NCBI GenBank assembly: GCA_007922225.1
Contig: ML679954.1
Location: 23,643,003-23,707,002, forward strand
Direction of reading: 5' to 3'
Length of the DNA: 64,000 bases
From: Emydura subglobosa
Lineage: Eukaryota > Chordata > Testudines > Chelidae
Shown here: one piece after another, positions 58,535-64,000 of the stretch
Position numbering within the stretch: position 1 is the first letter of the stretch
How the letters are laid out: each line of letters begins with the position of its first letter
The notes under the pieces: model-generated
The model's input: only the letters and a program-made list of their open reading frames with translations
Databases searched by the model: none
What the model was told of the DNA's origin: nothing
Made by a program: the position numbers and the translations under genes

Positions 58535-59020
58535 ACTAGAACTGGTTGAAGCTCAGATGTTCTGTTCTGTAGGAAATTCTGATACTTCTAAAGTTTTGTT
58601 CTGAATCGGAATGAAAACTACAAATTACATTTTGATTTTTCTGAAATGGAAAAAAAAGTTTCCATTTAATTCCTCTGAAACAAAACAGAGCGGCGGGCTG
58701 CCCCCTACTCCCAGGGACTGCTTGGGCAGCTACCAACTTGCTGCCATGCAGCGGAAGCCCTGAGAGCTTTAGCTGGAGCCAGCGCTCTAAGAGCTTGTAG
58801 ACTTCATGGCCCTGGAGTACCCACATGGCGGGGCTGCCCAAGCTCCCTAGTGCCCCACCACGTAAGCTGGCAGGAAACCTGTCAGGAAGGGACCCATTAG
58901 ATCCCTGCCTGTTTTTCAGGAGAAGTGTGAAACAGCTGTTCCCACCAAACATTTTTGGTTTTGACAAATTGGCAATTTCTGGCAAAAACAAATAATCGGA
59001 AAATTCACAGCCAGCTCTAG
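58535..59020. mobile_element. Long foldback element, CTAGARCTGGYTG ends, GC-rich core
   Basis: CTAGAACTGGTTGAAG at the left and ACAGCCAGCTCTAG at the right are inverted termini. Subterminal parts also relate as diverged A/T-rich inverted sequence ('gaaatggaaaaaaaagtttcc', 'ggttttgacaaattggc'). The core at about 58690-58900 is markedly G+C-rich. A minus-strand open frame of 168 codons crosses it but has no known domain and spans the termini, so it is taken as chance. The element is non-autonomous; a fragment of the same family is at 43568. Confidence 0.6.
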
Positions 59021-62000
59021 AAAGAACAGAATCCTTCACCATAATGAATGAAGAAGCAGAATATAAAATTGCATCTCTTTACCACATCAGAGATGGGACA
59101 GTGTTCCTCTATAGTTAGGTAATTATCCAGTTGAAACTCATTATGCTGTACAGCTGAGAAATTATTCATGGAGTGTTGGTATTGTAGAAGTGGCATTTCA
59201 GTTGCCATGTTTTCATTCCTCTGTGTTCGTTCTTCATGAATGCTCATTAGAGCAGTTTTGGTTGTATAGTGACTGTGGAAAGTGAATTTCTAATCTGTAG
59301 CCAAAAGTAATTTAACAAACATTTGTTTCAGATGGAATGGAAATAACATCTTCTTGCTTTTTCCAGACAACTTGCCCATGAAAGACTGTTCTTTCAGGCA
59401 CATCCCCATTGTTTACCACTGGCACAAATGGCAGGTGCAAATACTCGGTTTTCAAGTATGAGCATTTGTATGCCTAGCTTAATCACTCTTTAATAATTTG
59501 CAGAGCACAAACACACAAGTGAGTATAGCAGGTGAACTCCATCTTTACATCTGAGGGAACACTCACAGCAAGGTTTCCCTTTATTTTTCCAGCCCAGGTT
59601 CTGAGCTATTAATGCACCTCCAATTCTGAGTGTGTCAGATGGTGGTCTGGTTCTAGACACGCATGACAGCAACCTCAGGGTTGCTTCAGCTTATGCTGGC
59701 TGTTCCAGCAGCTCCCTTTTCTGTGGCTCTGCTTGGGTGGTTATCAGCTCTCCTGAGTAGAGGGATTCCCAAAGAGTCTGCTTTAAATGGAATTTACAGC
59801 ACCTCTAGCTGCCAGAGGAGGAAAGGGATTCTGACTCATTTCCTCAAACAAATGTTTTTGATTGGTCTGCAGAAGGAAGAGCCTAATATTGGAGTGGTGG
59901 AGTTTTTCCTAAAGATATGTATTATTGTGGGGGGTTTTAAAAGAGATTTTCTGCAATGTCAAAACTTAAGGGATGGTTTTTTAATGAAAATTAGTGGTTT
60001 TATTTATTTATTTAAGAACATCAGAAATTGCTTTCTATGTGCTACACATGGGAACTTCTTTGAATGCTTTAAAGGCAACTGCGCTTGACTCTTTCTAGTT
60101 TAATCCTGAAGCTCTCATTCGGGGGCGGGGGGGGGAGGAATGATGCAGCCTGAATATAACCAACACTGAAGTAAAGTAGGGAGAATTATTTTTATTTTAA
60201 CATCCAGTCCCCTAACTACTCCTTGAAAAAGTTATATTGATATTAAAGAGACACTGCTGTTATCAGACTGGATGTCTGCTGCTCTGAGGAGATTTTTAGA
60301 AGCTATATATTATGCACACATACACATGGGTGTGCACAGAAATACAATTGCTGGATTTGTGGAGTTGACTGTCTTAACAGGAAAGAGGTATGCATCACAA
60401 ACTAGACTATGAAAAATTAAAGGCATATACGGGAAAGCTGTTGACTCCATTAATGTTGTAGAATTACTCAATCTACATCTAACCAGTTTGAGCTATCATA
60501 TCAATACCAAGATGAAAGGATAGTTCCTATCCTTCTAGTAACTAGCCTTGTGAACTCCTTTTAAAATCTGTCTTGGTGAATTACAAGGCTCTTATCATTT
60601 GCGGATCTTTTTAGAAAGCAGCCCCAGGTTACATGCATATTGGATTACTGCACATCAAAGAGATTAAAATAGGTGTGTTATAAAGATAAGATTTTTCTCC
60701 TGTGCTACTTGCTAGAAATTGCATTAAAAAGACCCTGCAGAGACAGGAAAAAAAGGGCTCAGAGGAACAAAACTAGAAACAGCAGCTCATAGAAAATTTC
60801 AGGATGGCTCACAGATTTCTGACAATATCCACTGGTGCTTTGTTTCTTGCTTTAATGTGTATTTTATATCTTTGTGAAGAAGCATAAACTCAGGCATTAC
60901 CATGTGAGAACAGAAACTGCTTACACATTATCTACTCATTTTACAGTTTTGTGAACTTCTAAAGAAAATTGTGTAATTACCTTCAGATGCAAATTTCTCA
61001 TGTACTCTTCTCTGACAGACTTGCTTTGAATATATAGATGACCCAGATCTCTTTAGATGTGCAAAACTTGAATGCATTCCATAAAATAATTTAGGGGAAA
61101 ACTGTCAGTCTTTAGAACTCCATTTGTCTTGAACTTAAGAATTGCATCTGATCATATTCCTATCATTTGTTAGCACAGCAATAAGAGAACCTACAGTGTA
61201 ACACAGGCTACACATAATTTCTGTACTTTCATAAATCATTCCAAAGAGCTATATGCACAAAAATCAAAACCAATTAAGGGCTGGTTTCAACTGCAGTTAA
61301 AAAAGTAATAGAAAAGAAGCCAGTTCTGAGCAAAACTTCACATGCATGATGACAGTCACATAGGTAAATAACTACCTCCAGACTATTGCTGATTTAGGAA
61401 GAATATGTATTCTAAAAAGGCTCTTGCACTACAAGTCGATAATCTAGTTCTTAAGAGTCAACATATTATCTGATGCTGATTCCAGGAGCTGAAAGCGACA
61501 ATATTTGATAAGAAGGCTAAGAGATACTGGATAACTCTACTAGACAGAGAGAAATAAACAGTAAGCAAAGTATGGACTGAGGCAGTCATAACTCAAAGGA
61601 CATTCTTTGTTTAAGTCAAAATAAATATCTTTCAGTCTGTATACAGTACATACTGAAGCAATCTGTCCATCCTGAGCTCCAGTTGTATAGGCAATTATTT
61701 TAGAGTCTATATACTGCCCATGTTAGTTTAAATATTATCTCTTAAAGCATTATGTGAACTCAAACTGTTTAGGGTATTTTCCTTGTGCTTATCGCATCTG
61801 CCACTAACATCTTGTGACTAAGGAAATCCCATTATAGGAAAATAGAATGTAGTTGAGATGCCCAAATGATCAGAAATAAAACGGAAGTTAAGTGCACACA
61901 GAAGATTACATTTTTGTCTCCACCAAAACATGGTGGTGAACCAAAATTCAGTGGAAGATTAATATTAAAAGTAAAAAAAAGAATGGAAAGTTTGTAAATT

Positions 62001-64000
62001 ACTGAGGCCAGATTTTCCCTAGCCTCCATGTTGGTGCATGATAGTGTGGGGGCCAGGGAAGAAGTTCTTCACCTCTATCACCACCTCCCCTCCCCACCTC
62101 ACGCACATTATCTCTACCCATACACTTTTGCAAGGCCTCCCTAAGAGACAGGAGAGCTGTATTCAAAGGAGCTTGTGGACTTCATTCACGCTCCATGGGA
62201 GGTATCGTGGCACCCAAAGGGAGGTAAGACCAGATGAGACCATGTTCTCCACCTGCTTAAGTACCAAACAGAGCTGGCTGGCCATGAAGGGTAAATAAAC
62301 TGCACTCTGTAAAGGTGTATAGAGGTTGGCTTGGCACACAGCTTCTGTACGTCTGGGAGCTCCAGGATGCATTTTGCTTCATAATATCCCTTCAGGGGTG
62401 TTAGTCTTTGTGTATACCCCACCCCCACAATCATGCACACTGAGGGCTCAGCTTTCAGATCACAATGAAACATGTTACAATTCAAGGTTAACAGCCCCTT
62501 AACCCCCCTCAGTTCTCAGAGTGCACCCCTGAAGATGAGGCCTCTTGCCTTCACCTATCCTGGGGTAGAATCCTGTGATCCTCCCACCTGCAGTCTGAGT
62601 CCCCAGGCCACAAGCTCTGCAAGTCTTCCATCTTGGAGCTGTGACCAGTAGTAAATGTAGTGATCAGACAACTACAATTTGGCTTGTCTACAATAGGATT
62701 TTAGATACATGCTAGTTATCGTGTTAGCTACTACATTAAAAATGTATCCTTTTTGCTAACCAAGAAAAGGTCTCCGTTTACCTATTCTTTGGCGGTGCCG
62801 CCGCATGGTCGTGAAACAGTTTGTGGAATCTTGTAGTGGTGGTGTCCAATCTGTGTGTGTTCTGTAGTTGGAGGGCATTATCTAGGGCCTTCAATATGAT
62901 TCCTAACAGAAGTACAAAACACATCGCTGAAAGGGAAGTATGCAGTTTTATAAAAATCCAGTGTTTTGTTGATATTCCATTTTCAGGATCTTCAATATAT
63001 GTAATCTCCTACCCTCTGTATTCACCTTCATGCCACCATTAGTTACATATAGTTAATTTCCTATAGAAGTGGCAGCCCTTCTTAATTGTCAAGGTTAACA
63101 AGAAGTATTTAATTTCTCAAATCTCTATTTATCTTAATTTAGTGACTACATTTTTTTGTTTTTTGTGTGTAACAGCCTCTCATTGTAAAAGGACAAGATT
63201 TGTGCTTGTAGTGGCTCTTCACATGATGGAGTACATAAAACATTGAACATGCTGATTACTGGCTAAAAATATCCTTTCATTTCATCTGATATCATATAAT
63301 GACAAGGCTTTGAAAGCTCCAATGCCATTTTGCTGGGGCGAGTGACAACATTAAGGATACTTCAAAGGAGAGGAAAGTATTTCAGCAATGTTGCTTTACT
63401 TCCTTATTTAGTAGTGTACTAATACAGAAGGGAAACAGTGTCTAGTTATGACTGGCCCATGTGCATGTGTCTTCTGGCTATCATATCTTAGAATTACCTT
63501 CATCTGCTCATTTTGTACTATCACAAAGGTTTAGGCCAAATTTTTAAAAGCAGCCTCTGAAATTCTGCCTCTACTCTCTCTCTCCCAGCCTAGAATGGCT
63601 GTGCAATATGATAGTTAGCTGTTGGCTATATAAGTCCCTGCTTTGGGGGTGTGAACACTGTATAACTTGCACACACCAACCCTAGTTTTTGCATATCCAA
63701 AACTGTGCACCTTTTTGATGGAGCTTTTATTATGCACAGGGTAAAAAACTGCCTGATTCTCCACCAGCTCTTACAAAAAAAACCTCTCACTGTCAAGTAG
63801 ACATGTCTACGTCTGGATTTTGTCAAGCACAGGATGGAGACTAGGGTTCAGCTTAACTAAGTAGTTAATGACTGTTGGCAAATACTGGCTTTTTTTATTG
63901 GTGACCACTATAGCACTGATGGAATATTACTGTGTAAAGAATTCTAGGGTATCTTTCTGGCCCCACTGAAGATGGGTGGAGTTTTTTCTAACTTTGTTGG
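59021..64000. other. Unassigned end of window
   Basis: No gene is recognised in nearly 5 kb. A 141-codon plus frame at 59663-60088 has no recognisable domain. A G-rich tract lies at 60120-60136. 62040-62640 is relatively G+C-rich with 'tgaagatgaggcctcttgcc' and 'cctggggtagaatcctgtgatcctcccacctgcag' phrases that may be a decayed LTR-type repeat. 62683-62700 ('ggcttgtctaca') looks like one end of a foldback. 60.4-62.0 kb is AT-rich and shows no repeats to the eye. Confidence 0.45.

Noticed and set aside
58536..59042. 168-codon minus-strand open frame
   Set aside because: It runs across both ends of a foldback repeat, has no recognisable domain, and its composition follows the repeat's GC-rich core.
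59663..60088. 141-codon plus-strand open frame
   Set aside because: No known motif, no splice or promoter context that could be supported; the hydrophobic residues reflect T-rich sequence.
1..64000. CRISPR array, prokaryotic operon or phage-like system
   Set aside because: No regularly spaced direct repeats, no long adjoining open frames and no ribosome-binding pattern. CR1 and MIR elements place the DNA in a vertebrate.

Overview
This window looks like nuclear DNA from a reptile-lineage vertebrate, most likely a turtle (a crocodilian is the main alternative). It is AT-rich and gene-poor, with microsatellites and long homopolymers. Its recognisable content is almost all old, decayed transposable elements: several CR1 LINE copies, two MIR-type SINE fragments, many short foldback DNA elements carrying the GATCCTGC, GATTTTCAAAAG and GTCTACACTG end motifs I associate with turtle genomes, tRNA-like foldback elements, and LTR-like segments. 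I found no host protein-coding exon, rRNA, functional tRNA, CRISPR array or operon. No reading frame exceeds about 180 codons, and the longest ones are remnants of CR1 proteins. The window is best read as intergenic or deep-intronic sequence.

Layout. 0-5 kb: a dense run of small foldback elements. 5-10.5 kb: mostly low-copy, AT-rich DNA. 10.5-16.5 kb: a tRNA-like foldback, a MIR on the minus strand, a TATA-bearing promoter-like repeat at 13.9-14.5 kb, a CR1 3' fragment and a (GT)n(TA)n microsatellite. 17-26.5 kb: mostly unassigned, with the best-preserved tRNA-like foldback at 21.1 kb and a G20 run at 23 kb. 26.6-31.1 kb: two CR1 copies head to head; the second carries a precisely bounded 291-bp Tigger/pogo-like element. 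31-39.5 kb: microsatellites and nested foldbacks. 39.5-43.2 kb: the longest CR1, with remnants of the ORF1 esterase, the endonuclease and the reverse transcriptase. 43.2-46.7 kb: a MIR, foldbacks and two LTR-like segments with TGTGAYGGTT-type ends. 46.7-64 kb: mostly unassigned, with one more CR1 3' fragment, several foldbacks, a C20 run and a third LTR-like segment.

The genes do not work together here, because every coding remnant is a dead transposon protein. The interest lies in structure and history: nested insertions that order element ages, large inverted repeats, tRNA-promoter-like arms arranged as a palindrome, and catalytic losses that can be read in the CR1 open reading frames. All family assignments come from reading motifs and remembered consensus features. 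No database search was run.
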